Under the pieces are notes generated by a model. The model did no database searches and was not told the DNA's origin. It worked only from the letters and a program-made list of their open reading frames with translations. Below, one piece after another: positions 1-7,102 of a stretch of DNA of 40,772 nucleotides (position 1 is the stretch's first letter; each line of letters starts with the position of its first letter). A program made the position numbers and the translations under genes. The stretch is from NCBI GenBank assembly GCA_002723275.1, contig PBNZ01000014.1:70667-111438 (forward strand), read 5' to 3'. This DNA is from Planctomycetaceae bacterium. GTDB taxonomy: Bacteria; Planctomycetota; Planctomycetia; Pirellulales; Pirellulaceae.

Positions 1-2599
1 GCTCGTCAACTGGGACACCTTTTTGCAAACAGCGGTAAGTGATGACGAAGTCTTTCACGAAACCGTCGCTGGGCACTTCTGGCACTTCAGCTATCCCGTC
101 ATTGATCCTCAGCCCGGGGAACCGGAACGCGTCACTATTGCAACCACGCGACCTGAAACCATGCTCGGTGATACGGCTGTTGCCGTGCATCCTGACCCAG
201 AAGCGGCGATTGACAAGGTCGAACGCGAGCTCGCCGATAAGCTGTCGGCGGCTTCCGCCAAAGACCGTGAAGCCATCGAGAATGAACTGAATAACGTCCG
301 GGCTCGCCGAGAGGCGATGTTACCCGACTTGATCAAGTTACGGGACATGGCGTTAGCCGGCCGTAAGCTCATGCTGCCGCTGCTCAATCGCGAAATCCCC
401 TTGATCGCCGACGAATGGGCAAAGCCGGAACTGGGAAGTGGTTGCGTCAAGATCACTCCCGCCCACGATCCAAATGACTATGAGGTCGGACAGCGAGCGG
501 GCCTGCCGATGATCAACATTCTCAATCCTGACGGAACGCTCAATGCAAATGCCGGCCGCTACCAGGGCGACAAGACCAAGAAGGCTCGGCAACGAGTCGT
601 TGCGGACTTGGATGAGCTTGGATTACTGGGTGAGGTCGAGGATCGAGAAATCGATCTGGCTCATTCCGATCGAAGTAAGACCCCCATTGAGCCCTGCCTG
701 GCAGATCAATGGTTCGTGAAGATGGACGAACTGGCACAGTCGGCGATGGATGCCGTCACGGACGATCGTGTGAAAATCTTCCCGCCTCGATATGCCAAAG
801 GCTACCTGGATTGGCTTGGTGAAAAACGAGACTGGCCGGTCAGCCGACAACTCTGGTGGGGGCATCGCATTCCGATTTGGTCCTTGAATGCCGAGCAAGA
901 TTCAGACGTCTGGCAACAATCCTTTCCGTTCCTGGTCTCGTTGGATCTTGATAGTGAAGTCCAAGAAGTGCCCGCCGACTACGCCGACAAGCTCACCGCG
1001 ATTGTTGGACCGGGCCCAGCAGATAACGAAAAATCGCTTCTCATCTGCGTCGCAGCGGATCAGCCGGAATTAGAACAGGAACTGGAGGACGCTGGATTTA
1101 CCAAGGAAGATGACGTCCTTGATACCTGGTTTAGCTCAGCCCTCTGGCCCCATTCCACCCTTGGCTGGCCACAATCATCAGCTGAACTGGACTATTTCTA
1201 TCCCACAAGTACGCTCATCACGAGTCGCGACATCATCACGCTATGGGTAGCGAGAATGGTTCTTACCGGCCTCAACAATATGGGTGAGGTGCCATTCCGT
1301 GAGGTCTTCATTCATCCAAAGATTCTCGATGGATACGGCGAAACGATGTCGAAATCCAAGGGCAACGGAGTTGATCCGCTGGATGTCATCGAAAAATTCG
1401 GGGCTGACGCCTTACGATTTGGCATCGCCTATCTGACCACCGACACCCAAGACGTTCGCATGCCCGTGCAATTCGAATGCCCGCATTGCCAGGCCTTAAT
1501 TGAACAAACTCGCAAAAACCGCGAACTGCCCAAGGTCAATTGCAGCAAATGCAACGCCGAATTTTCCACTCAATGGGCCAGCAGCGAAGAAGACAAGGCG
1601 ATTCCCCGTGGCGCCGTGGTCAGTGAACGTTTTGAGTTGGCTCGTAACTTCTGCAACAAGCTCTGGAATGTTGCTCGACTCACATTAATCAATCTAGACG
1701 GTTACGAATCATCACCTGTCACCGACGAAGAACTTGCTTTTGAAGATCGCTGGATCCTCAGCCGGCTGGCGACGGTAACCGACCAGGTGACGAACTCTTT
1801 GAACGCTTATCTTTACGCCGACGCGGCGCGTACCTTGTACGACTTTGCTTGGGATGAGTTCTGCAGCTTTTATGCTGAGATGGCAAAGCCTCGTTTTGAG
1901 GATCCGGAAAAACGATCCGTTGCTCAACGCGTCATCGCCCACGTACTCGATTCTCTCTTGAAGCTATTACATCCAATGATTCCCTTCCTGACGGAAGAGG
2001 TCTGGGGCTTGCTGAACCGAGTCGCTCCCGTGCGTGGTCTGAAGGAGCCCACCCTCGCCGACGAACATGTCGTGGTCACCGCCTGGCCCACAGCCGATCT
2101 GAGTCATCAGGATCCCCAGCTGGAAGGTCAATTCGCGAAATTCCAATCGGTACTCGGAGCCTTGCGAGAGATTCGCAGTCGCCAGGGAATTGCTCCCAAG
2201 GAAAAGGTGGAGTTCCGAGTACGTTGTGACGCCGATACCGTTGATCTCCTCCGCCCCATGGATCAATACTTTGAAAGAATGGCCCGAGCCAAGGCGACAG
2301 ACTGGGGCGATTCCGTTGAACCTCCAGCCACCCACGCAAAGGTCGATTTGAGTGACATGGATGTGTTCGTCGATCTGCAAGATTTTATCGATGTGGAAGC
2401 CGAGATCGAGCGGAATGCCAAGCAAGAAGAAAAGCTGTTAAACATGATCACTGGCAAAGAAAAAAAGCTGAGCAACGACAGTTTTGTACAGCGAGCTCCG
2501 GCCGAGGTCGTGCAGCGAGAGCGAGACGGGCTGGAAAACTTGAAGCAGCAACTCGAATCGGTCCGAGAGGCTCTTGCGAAACTTCGTGACTCGGTTTGA
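1..2599 (+). CDS. valS: Valine--tRNA ligase, C-terminal part (5' end outside window)
   Basis: Charges tRNA-Val with valine in the cytoplasm. The reading frame is open from base 2, so the gene starts upstream and the Rossmann HIGH region is missing from the window. Counted from the first visible codon, the CP1 editing domain is recognisable by TTRPETMLGD (about residue 48) and VKITPAHDPNDYEVG, followed by the class Ia motif SRQLWWGHRIP and the KMSKS-type loop MSKSKGNG (about 449). The anticodon-binding helices follow, and the end is the usual ValRS C-terminal coiled-coil arm. Two departures from the textbook enzyme are visible. A charged helical insert of about 50 residues sits in the editing domain after AVHPDPE. 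A zinc-ribbon-like insert (C493-x2-C496, C514-x2-C517) lies between the KMSKS loop and the anticodon-binding domain. Identification is secure; the function of the inserts is unknown. Confidence 0.97.
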   Translation, partial: LVNWDTFLQTAVSDDEVFHETVAGHFWHFSYPVIDPQPGEPERVTIATTRPETMLGDTAVAVHPDPEAAIDKVERELADKLSAASAKDREAIENELNNVRARREAMLPDLIKLRDMALAGRKLMLPLLNREIPLIADEWAKPELGSGCVKITPAHDPNDYEVGQRAGLPMINILNPDGTLNANAGRYQGDKTKKARQRVVADLDELGLLGEVEDREIDLAHSDRSKTPIEPCLADQWFVKMDELAQSAMDAVTDDRVKIFPPRYAKGYLDWLGEKRDWPVSRQLWWGHRIPIWSLNAEQDSDVWQQSFPFLVSLDLDSEVQEVPADYADKLTAIVGPGPADNEKSLLICVAADQPELEQELEDAGFTKEDDVLDTWFSSALWPHSTLGWPQSSAELDYFYPTSTLITSRDIITLWVARMVLTGLNNMGEVPFREVFIHPKILDGYGETMSKSKGNGVDPLDVIEKFGADALRFGIAYLTTDTQDVRMPVQFECPHCQALIEQTRKNRELPKVNCSKCNAEFSTQWASSEEDKAIPRGAVVSERFELARNFCNKLWNVARLTLINLDGYESSPVTDEELAFEDRWILSRLATVTDQVTNSLNAYLYADAARTLYDFAWDEFCSFYAEMAKPRFEDPEKRSVAQRVIAHVLDSLLKLLHPMIPFLTEEVWGLLNRVAPVRGLKEPTLADEHVVVTAWPTADLSHQDPQLEGQFAKFQSVLGALREIRSRQGIAPKEKVEFRVRCDADTVDLLRPMDQYFERMARAKATDWGDSVEPPATHAKVDLSDMDVFVDLQDFIDVEAEIERNAKQEEKLLNMITGKEKKLSNDSFVQRAPAEVVQRERDGLENLKQQLESVREALAKLRDSV

Positions 2600-2780
2600 A
2601 TCAGCTGATTCGGCACTAAATCTGGGGCTTGAGGCAACCGACTGCCCAGCTGCCAGACGGTATTCGGTGAAGGCAGTACGAATCCGCAAGGCTGCCTTAC
2701 GCCTACCCCGTCGCTTGACCAGCCCCCCGGCTGCTCAGCCCATCAACGCCAGGTTTGCCACTCAATCGCGGGTCACCCTG

Positions 2781-2808
2781 TTTCCACTTCGTCTCCGTGA
2801 GATAGAAT
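2781..2808 (+). promoter_or_regulatory. Possible sigma-70-type promoter upstream of the DUF151 gene
   Basis: TTTCCA (2781-2786) and TAGAAT (2803-2808) are separated by 16 bases. They match the -35 consensus at 4 of 6 positions and the -10 at 5 of 6. This would give a leader of about 100 bases before the ATG at 2914. It is a sequence match only, and planctomycete promoters are poorly defined. Confidence 0.3.
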
Positions 2809-2824
2809 AGAGAAAACTAAGTCT

Positions 2825-2898
2825 TCCTGTCGGAACACAATGATTACTGACGGCCCCTGATCATTCGGACCATCGAGGACGTCACGCGACCGACAGGA
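2825..2898 (+). repeat. 9-base inverted repeat in the leader of the DUF151 gene
   Basis: TCCTGTCGG at 2825-2833 is perfectly complementary to CCGACAGGA at 2890-2898. The right arm ends just before the Shine-Dalgarno AAGGAA, which stands 8 bases ahead of the ATG at 2914. If transcribed, the pairing would close a 56-base loop next to the ribosome binding site. No known riboswitch is recognised. Confidence 0.35.
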
Positions 2899-2913
2899 CC
2901 AAGGAATCTAACC

Positions 2914-3315
2914 ATGCCTGTTCAAATGCAGTTGTCGCGGATCATCATTAGCGAGATCAATGAACAACAAGTGATCTACCTTCGCGAAGTCGAGGGAGAC
3001 CGACAGTTCCCGATCTTGATTGGGATCTTCGAGGCCACCAGCATTGATCGGCGCGTGAAGGACTATCAATCCAGTCGCCCGCTGACTCACGATTTAGTGG
3101 TCAACATTGTGGACCAGCTCGGAGGCGAATTGGATAGTGTTGTGATCACGGAGCTGAAGGATCACACTTATTTTGCAAGTTTACGAATACGTCACGGTGG
3201 GGAACTGACGGAGATCGATTCCCGACCTTCGGATGCGATTGCCGTGGCGGTCACCTGCGATCCACCTCTTCCGATCTATGTGGCTGAAGAGGTTTTGGAA
3301 GAGGCCATGGAATAA
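2914..3315 (+). CDS. DUF151 / bifunctional nuclease (BFN) domain protein
   Basis: A 133-residue protein that is essentially one BFN/DUF151 domain. Typical elements are an N-terminal strand block (LSRIIISE), the segment FPILIGIFEATSI, LTHDLVVNIVDQLGG, a YFASLRI strand, and the hallmark SRPSDAIAVAV near residue 107. The family is named for RNase and DNase activity reported for plant and bacterial members; the cellular role in bacteria is not settled. Some homologues carry a C-terminal UvrB/UvrC motif; this one ends without it. The start has a good Shine-Dalgarno (AAGGAA, 8 bases). It stands alone between valS and the methylcitrate-type genes. Family assignment is confident, the activity is inferred. 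Confidence 0.88.
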   Translation: MPVQMQLSRIIISEINEQQVIYLREVEGDRQFPILIGIFEATSIDRRVKDYQSSRPLTHDLVVNIVDQLGGELDSVVITELKDHTYFASLRIRHGGELTEIDSRPSDAIAVAVTCDPPLPIYVAEEVLEEAME

Positions 3316-3374
3316 CTCGGTAGCCTTTCCCCCTGGCCGTCGGGCAATCACAAGCAATTGAAGGAGTTATTGCC

Positions 3375-4247
3375 TTGTCATCGGGCCAGCGGCTACGTCA
3401 AGCGATTCGTGATGGGATCCTGCAAATCCCCGGAGCCCCCAATGCACTCATGGCCCGGCTGATTGAGCAGCACGGGTTTGATGCCATTTACCTTTCGGGC
3501 GCTGCATTCTCGGCAGGTCATCTCGCCATTCCAGATATCGGCTTGTTCAGTTTAACCGAACTGGCCCAACAAACCGCCATCCTGGCAGAAAGCACCGTGT
3601 TACCGGTCATCGTGGACGCCGATACAGGCTTTGGCGACACGGTCAATGTTGAGCGGACGATTGTGGAACTAGAACGCTCGGGAGCTGCAGCCATTCAACT
3701 TGAGGACCAGGAACTGCCGAAAAGGTGCGGCCACCTTTCCGGCAAGCAGCTTGTTTCCAGTGAAGAGATGTGCCGAAAGCTCCGAGCTGCGGTCGCCGCG
3801 CGTCGCGATCCGGACCTCGTTCTGATTGCCCGCACCGATGCTCGTGGTGTGCACGAACTTGACACGGCGATTCAACGCGCGCGGGAATACGTCGAGGCAG
3901 GAGCGGACTGGATATTTCCGGAGGCCTTGGCGAGTGCTGAAGAGTTTAAAGCATTTGCAGAGGCCATTGATGTTCCCTTGCTCGCGAATATGACAGAATT
4001 CGGCAAGAGCCCTTTGCTGACGAGCGAAGAATTGGAGTCCTCGGGATACGCAGCCGTCATCTACCCAGTCACGTTACTGCGAGTCGCCATGAAAGCCGCG
4101 GAGGCAGCTCTCGGCATTCTGGCGGTGGACGGAACTCAACGCGAGCTTCTGGATTTGATGCAGACGCGACAGGAGCTTTACGATCTGTTGGAATACGATG
4201 ATTATCAAGAACGTGACCGCAAACACTTCGGAGATGAGCTGGAATGA
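3375..4247 (+). CDS. prpB: Isocitrate lyase/PEP mutase family protein, probably methylisocitrate lyase
   Basis: Expected to cleave 2-methylisocitrate to pyruvate and succinate, the last step of the methylcitrate cycle for propionate breakdown. Its 290 residues are close to known PrpB enzymes. The Mg-binding DADTGFG loop lies at residues 81-87, and the catalytic-loop signature K-R-C-G-H at 116-120 (catalytic Cys118). Other family strings are QLEDQ and ARTDAR. The start is TTG at 3375 with AAGGAG 8 bases upstream. Its last codon overlaps the next gene (ATGA, 4244-4247), so the two are probably translationally coupled. The adjacent citrate-synthase-type gene favours methylisocitrate lyase over related C-C lyases such as 2,3-dimethylmalate lyase. 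No prpD or acnD is in the window, so the cycle is incomplete here. Confidence 0.85.
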   Translation: MSSGQRLRQAIRDGILQIPGAPNALMARLIEQHGFDAIYLSGAAFSAGHLAIPDIGLFSLTELAQQTAILAESTVLPVIVDADTGFGDTVNVERTIVELERSGAAAIQLEDQELPKRCGHLSGKQLVSSEEMCRKLRAAVAARRDPDLVLIARTDARGVHELDTAIQRAREYVEAGADWIFPEALASAEEFKAFAEAIDVPLLANMTEFGKSPLLTSEELESSGYAAVIYPVTLLRVAMKAAEAALGILAVDGTQRELLDLMQTRQELYDLLEYDDYQERDRKHFGDELE

Positions 4248-5365
4248 CGGAAGCCAAATACCATCCTGGACTCGAGGGCGTCATTGCCGGCGAGACCGCC
4301 ATCAGCTCGATTGCCGACGGACTCCGCTACCGCGGATATTCGATTGATGCACTCGCCGATCACGCGATGTTTGAAGAAGTCACCTACCTGATCCTCTATG
4401 GCGAACTTCCGACGGTTGCTGAGTTGAAGAGCTTTCACCAGCAACTAACCCACAATCTCCAAATCGACCCGGACATTCTGGAGATCATCAAGCGCATTCC
4501 CAAATCAGCTCCGCTGATGGATGTGATGAGAACAGGCGCGAGCCTTCTAGCTCATTGGGATTACGAGGTTGACGACGGCAGTCGGGAAGCAAATCTGCGA
4601 AAGACCTCGCGTCTGTTAGCCGGCTTACCGGTGATCATGGCAGCGCGTCTCCGCCATTTGCACGACCTGAGGCCAATGCCGCCTCAAAGCGAACTTTCAT
4701 TGGCTGGCAATATCCTCTGGCTCATCAAAGGTGAGATGCCGAACGATGACGAGGTCAATGCCATGGATGTCTCGCTCATCCTTTACGCGGAACACGAGCT
4801 CAATGCCTCGACCTTCACATCCCGGGTCGTTGCGTCGACCCTGTCCGATCTGCATTCCTCAATCACAGCGGCGATTGGGGCCTTGAAAGGTCCTTTGCAC
4901 GGTGGAGCGAATGAAAGAGTTTTGGATGTTCTGCAAGAGGTTGGTTCATCCGCACGAGCAGAGGCCTGGATCCGAGATGCGTTGGCGCAGAAGAAACGAA
5001 TCATGGGATTCGGCCATCGTGTTTACAAAACAGGGGATCCTCGAGCACGGTATCTCAAGCACCTTTGCGCCAAGCTCGCCGTAACGAAAGAACATCAAGA
5101 AATTGAAAAGATGGCCGATATCATCGAGACAATCGTGGTCAACGAAAAAGGTCTGCCGCCCAATCTCGACTGGCCCAGTGCTCGACTCTATTACTACCTG
5201 GGACTTCCCGTTGAACTTTACACGCCCCTGTTTGTCGTCAGTCGAGTTGTCGGTTGGAGTGCTCACGTGATTGAGCAACTGGAAAACAATCGCATTATCC
5301 GGCCACGCTCGCGTTACACGGGTGAGGACGCGCGCGAATGGGTTCCCATCGAATTACGAAAATGA
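4244..5365 (+). CDS. prpC: 2-methylcitrate synthase / citrate synthase
   Basis: Condenses propionyl-CoA (or acetyl-CoA) with oxaloacetate. At 373 residues it has the length of the short PrpC/type II-like citrate synthases. The active site is complete: H184 in AEHELNAST, H219 in LHGGANE, H258 in MGFGHRVYK and D309 in NLDWPSA, followed by the FTPLF-like segment YTPLFVVSR and GWSAHVIEQ. It opens with GLEGVIAGETAIS, which resembles PrpC/GltA N-termini. The start overlaps prpB by ATGA, and the end overlaps the next gene by another ATGA (5362-5365). The coupling to prpB supports methylcitrate synthase over the housekeeping enzyme, but sequence alone does not separate the two substrates. Confidence 0.88.
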   Translation: MTEAKYHPGLEGVIAGETAISSIADGLRYRGYSIDALADHAMFEEVTYLILYGELPTVAELKSFHQQLTHNLQIDPDILEIIKRIPKSAPLMDVMRTGASLLAHWDYEVDDGSREANLRKTSRLLAGLPVIMAARLRHLHDLRPMPPQSELSLAGNILWLIKGEMPNDDEVNAMDVSLILYAEHELNASTFTSRVVASTLSDLHSSITAAIGALKGPLHGGANERVLDVLQEVGSSARAEAWIRDALAQKKRIMGFGHRVYKTGDPRARYLKHLCAKLAVTKEHQEIEKMADIIETIVVNEKGLPPNLDWPSARLYYYLGLPVELYTPLFVVSRVVGWSAHVIEQLENNRIIRPRSRYTGEDAREWVPIELRK

Positions 5366-6810
5366 AGCACTCCGAGCCTTTAAACTCTGGATATCGATCG
5401 CGACGATTCCACTGGCAGTCACTTTTATTGTGCGTCGCGCTTGTCGGTTGCAACACCGAGTCGAATGTCGAAAAGCCAGAGTCCCCTGCCGATACGCCGT
5501 CCCCGATTCAGGTGGTCGTCATTGAGGATGAACCGCTCGCGGATGCGATTCGAAGAGAATGGCAAGCTCAGTCTCAGGATCCGATCACGGTCAAGTCACT
5601 CAGCCGTTTACCCACCGATTCCAATACCATGCGGCAAACGGATGTGGTCATATTCCCGACCCGATATCTGGGACAATTTGTCGAACAAAAACAGATCATG
5701 CCGCTCCCCGAATCGGTCACGGATCGTCAGACAACGGCAGCAAGCTCCTATGACTGGGACGATATCCTGCCTCTAAATCGGCGCGAAGAAATGCGATGGG
5801 CAGGCACCCTTTATGCTGTAAGTTTTGGATCTCCTCGATTCCTGGTTATTTACCGCAGCGATCTGCTGGAACAATGGAACTTAACTCCACCAACAACCTG
5901 GACGGAGTATCAAGAAACGCTTCAGGCGATTCGCACTCACATCTCGGAGGAAAGCGAGGTCAAATTTGCGACCGCAGAACCTCTCGCCGAAGACTGGGCC
6001 GCTCGAACCTTCCTAGCCCGCACCGCGGCTTATGCTCGCCACGCGAATCAGTACTCAACTCTCTTCGACTTCACCTCCATGGAGCCACTCATCAATACAG
6101 CTCCTTATGTACGAGCGTTGAAGGAGTTACAAGAAGCCTACTCCGAGATGACACCCTATTCGTTGACGATGACACCGCATCAAGTCGCCGAATCCGTTTG
6201 CAAGGGTGAGTCGGTGATGGGGATTGCGTGGCCCTGTCCGAGCGACATGACAATGCCACAGAATGCGGCAATCGGATTCGCTAGAATCCCGGGTTCAGAG
6301 CAAGTTTACCGAAACAGCGAAGAGCGTTGGGAAACGAAACCTGAGGTACGACGACATGTTCCTCTGCTGGCCGTGGATGGACGGCTCGGCGCCATTAGTC
6401 GCGCGGCAGGCAATTTGGAAGCCGCTGCGAATCTCTTGTTGTGGCTGACCAGTAAAGACCAGAGTGCCCGTATCTCGACTCACGGATATCACACAACTCT
6501 TTTCCGCGAGTCACAACGGAAGAATCCAGCTCCCTGGGTTCCTACCGAACTGGCGGCAGCCGCGCAACAATATGCCGACGTAGTCAACGAGGAGCAGGAC
6601 AGTACGCAGTGGTTGATGATGCCACGCATACCGGGACAAGATCGATATCTCGCAATCCTCGACGACGCAGTGCGAACAGCCGTCCTTGGGAATCAGCAAG
6701 ATCCTCAACAGATTCTTGACCAAGTGGCGGAATCCTGGAGCCAAATCACGAAGGACCTCGGCGTTGACAATCAGAAAAAAGCCTACGCCCAGGATTTAGG
6801 GATCGATTGA
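5362..6810 (+). CDS. Lipoprotein extracellular solute-binding protein (ABC family 1-like)
   Basis: A 482-residue exported protein. The chosen start, ATG 5362, overlaps the prpC stop as ATGA; an upstream in-frame ATG at 5338 lies inside prpC. A short basic N-terminus, a hydrophobic stretch and a lipobox L-V-G-C (Cys30) predict a lipoprotein. The mature part resembles family 1 solute-binding proteins: a VVVIEDEPLADAIRREW opening, the segment FLVIYRSDLLEQWNLTPPTTWTEY near residue 150, and a C-terminal half with SRAAGNLEAAANLLLWL, typical of sugar-binding proteins. No permease or ATPase gene is nearby, so it is an orphan binding protein tied by translational coupling to two central-metabolism enzymes. 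Its ligand cannot be read from the sequence. Confidence 0.8.
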   Translation: MKHSEPLNSGYRSRRFHWQSLLLCVALVGCNTESNVEKPESPADTPSPIQVVVIEDEPLADAIRREWQAQSQDPITVKSLSRLPTDSNTMRQTDVVIFPTRYLGQFVEQKQIMPLPESVTDRQTTAASSYDWDDILPLNRREEMRWAGTLYAVSFGSPRFLVIYRSDLLEQWNLTPPTTWTEYQETLQAIRTHISEESEVKFATAEPLAEDWAARTFLARTAAYARHANQYSTLFDFTSMEPLINTAPYVRALKELQEAYSEMTPYSLTMTPHQVAESVCKGESVMGIAWPCPSDMTMPQNAAIGFARIPGSEQVYRNSEERWETKPEVRRHVPLLAVDGRLGAISRAAGNLEAAANLLLWLTSKDQSARISTHGYHTTLFRESQRKNPAPWVPTELAAAAQQYADVVNEEQDSTQWLMMPRIPGQDRYLAILDDAVRTAVLGNQQDPQQILDQVAESWSQITKDLGVDNQKKAYAQDLGID

Positions 6811-6850
6811 TGAAACCTTCCTTCCCTCCTGAAGATCAATCACGAGTCGG

Positions 6851-7030
6851 CTAGGCTTCATCTCCGCATTCTTCGTGGCCTTCCTCTTGAAAGTCAGAAC
6901 AATTGAGCGTCGGCCGCCGAGCGTATTTCAAAAACCGCTTATCTTTTTGACGAAGCAGGCATAAAACAAAGCGGCCTCCTGTGCCCGAGATGATCGCCCG
7001 GCGATAATTGCAACGGTCGCAGAGATTCAT
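6851..7030 (-). CDS. Small Cys-containing protein of unknown function
   Basis: A 59-residue protein on the minus strand between two plus-strand genes. The N-terminus is CDRC (residues 4-7), followed by a basic YRRAIIS segment, GRFVLC, a KDKRFLKYARRP block and NCSDF. The four cysteines (C4, C7, C24, C44) suggest a small zinc-binding fold. From memory, similar CxxC mini-proteins with an xRFxKYPRxP block occur in planctomycete genomes, but I cannot confirm that here. ATG 7030 is preferred over the in-frame ATG 7075 because the Cys motif starts directly after it. Only a weak AGGA stands 11-12 bases upstream. Function unknown. Confidence 0.55.
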   Translation of the reverse strand: MNLCDRCNYRRAIISGTGGRFVLCLLRQKDKRFLKYARRPTLNCSDFQEEGHEECGDEA

Positions 7031-7102
7031 GTTAAGCTGATATCCTCGAATGAAGCGAAAAGCCTTCCATCTCACACTCCACCTTAAGACCGTCCGACCC
7101 TC

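Larger units (their letters stand above)
2600..2913. other. Intergenic region between valS and the DUF151 gene
   Basis: This 314-base gap shows no convincing gene; the short frames across it look like chance extensions. Its right part carries a possible promoter (2781-2808) and a 9-base inverted repeat (2825-2833 with 2890-2898), described separately. I see no U-tract terminator for valS. Confidence 0.5.
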
